Shown: positions 5,709 through 5,721 of the stretch, one piece after another
Layout of the letters: each line of letters opens with the position of its first letter
Position numbering within the stretch: position 1 is the stretch's first letter
From: Anaerolineae bacterium
GTDB lineage: Bacteria; Chloroflexota; Anaerolineae; 4572-78; J111
Direction of reading: 5' to 3'
DNA: 5,721 nt
Assembly: GCA_020433835.1 (NCBI GenBank)
Contig: JAGRBY010000481.1
Span: 1 to 5,721 of the forward strand
Notes under the pieces: generated by a model
Database searches by the model: none
The model's input: the letters and a program-made list of their open reading frames with translations, nothing else
Told to the model about the DNA's origin: nothing
Position numbers and translations under genes: made by a program

Positions 5709-5721
5709 TACAAGGCTATTT

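Noticed and set aside
1..5721. Genome-wide reassignment of UGA to Trp, Gly or Cys
   Set aside because: The 410-, 281- and 639-residue genes use TGG for Trp and contain no internal TGA, so only this gene shows in-frame TGAs.
1..5721. CRISPR arrays, tRNA or rRNA genes, insertion sequences
   Set aside because: I looked for regular repeats, tRNA-like T-loop motifs and transposase-like sequence with terminal inverted repeats and saw none.

Overview
The window looks like a piece of a chromosome from a Chloroflexota (Anaerolineae-like) bacterium. This is inferred from gene style, not proven. The clues are a PASTA Ser/Thr kinase carrying an extra C-terminal beta-rich domain of a type I associate with Chloroflexota surface proteins, a COG3375-type acetyltransferase, a compact FtsK-like motor followed by small unassigned genes, and moderate GC content. 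All seven genes lie on the + strand.

Layout. Bases 14-2131 hold a four-gene run: an FtsK/SpoIIIE-type ATPase, a small two-helix membrane protein, and two small proteins of unknown function. The small genes overlap or are separated by a few bases. The run ends in a clear Rho-independent terminator (2175-2208). A sigma-70-like promoter (2244-2273) then starts a second unit: a GNAT acetyltransferase (2327-3172), followed after 3 bases by a DCC-family (DUF393) thiol-disulfide oxidoreductase (3176-3547). After a hairpin-bearing gap comes a membrane-anchored PASTA Ser/Thr kinase (3663-5582). The last 139 bases hold no gene but contain a good promoter pointing out of the window.

Main discovery. The DCC gene would normally be called as an 88-residue ORF from 3281, which lacks the catalytic motif. 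Reading the same frame back to the ATG at 3176 restores the whole N-terminus of the family, but both catalytic cysteines of the D-G-D-C-G-F-C motif are encoded by in-frame TGA (3218-3220 and 3227-3229). Ten bases after the second TGA lies a perfect 7-bp hairpin with a GGU loop (3240-3256), the size, position and loop expected of a bacterial SECIS element. The best explanation is a two-selenocysteine (U-x-x-U) DCC oxidoreductase of 123 residues. The large neighbouring ORFs contain no internal TGA, so a general reassignment of UGA is unlikely. The selenocysteine machinery (selA, selB, selC, selD) is not in this window, so the claim needs the rest of the genome.

How the genes fit together. The first operon looks like a DNA-pumping or DNA-handling module of unknown purpose. 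The second couples an acetyltransferase with a redox selenoprotein. The kinase is probably a separate sensor of the cell envelope.
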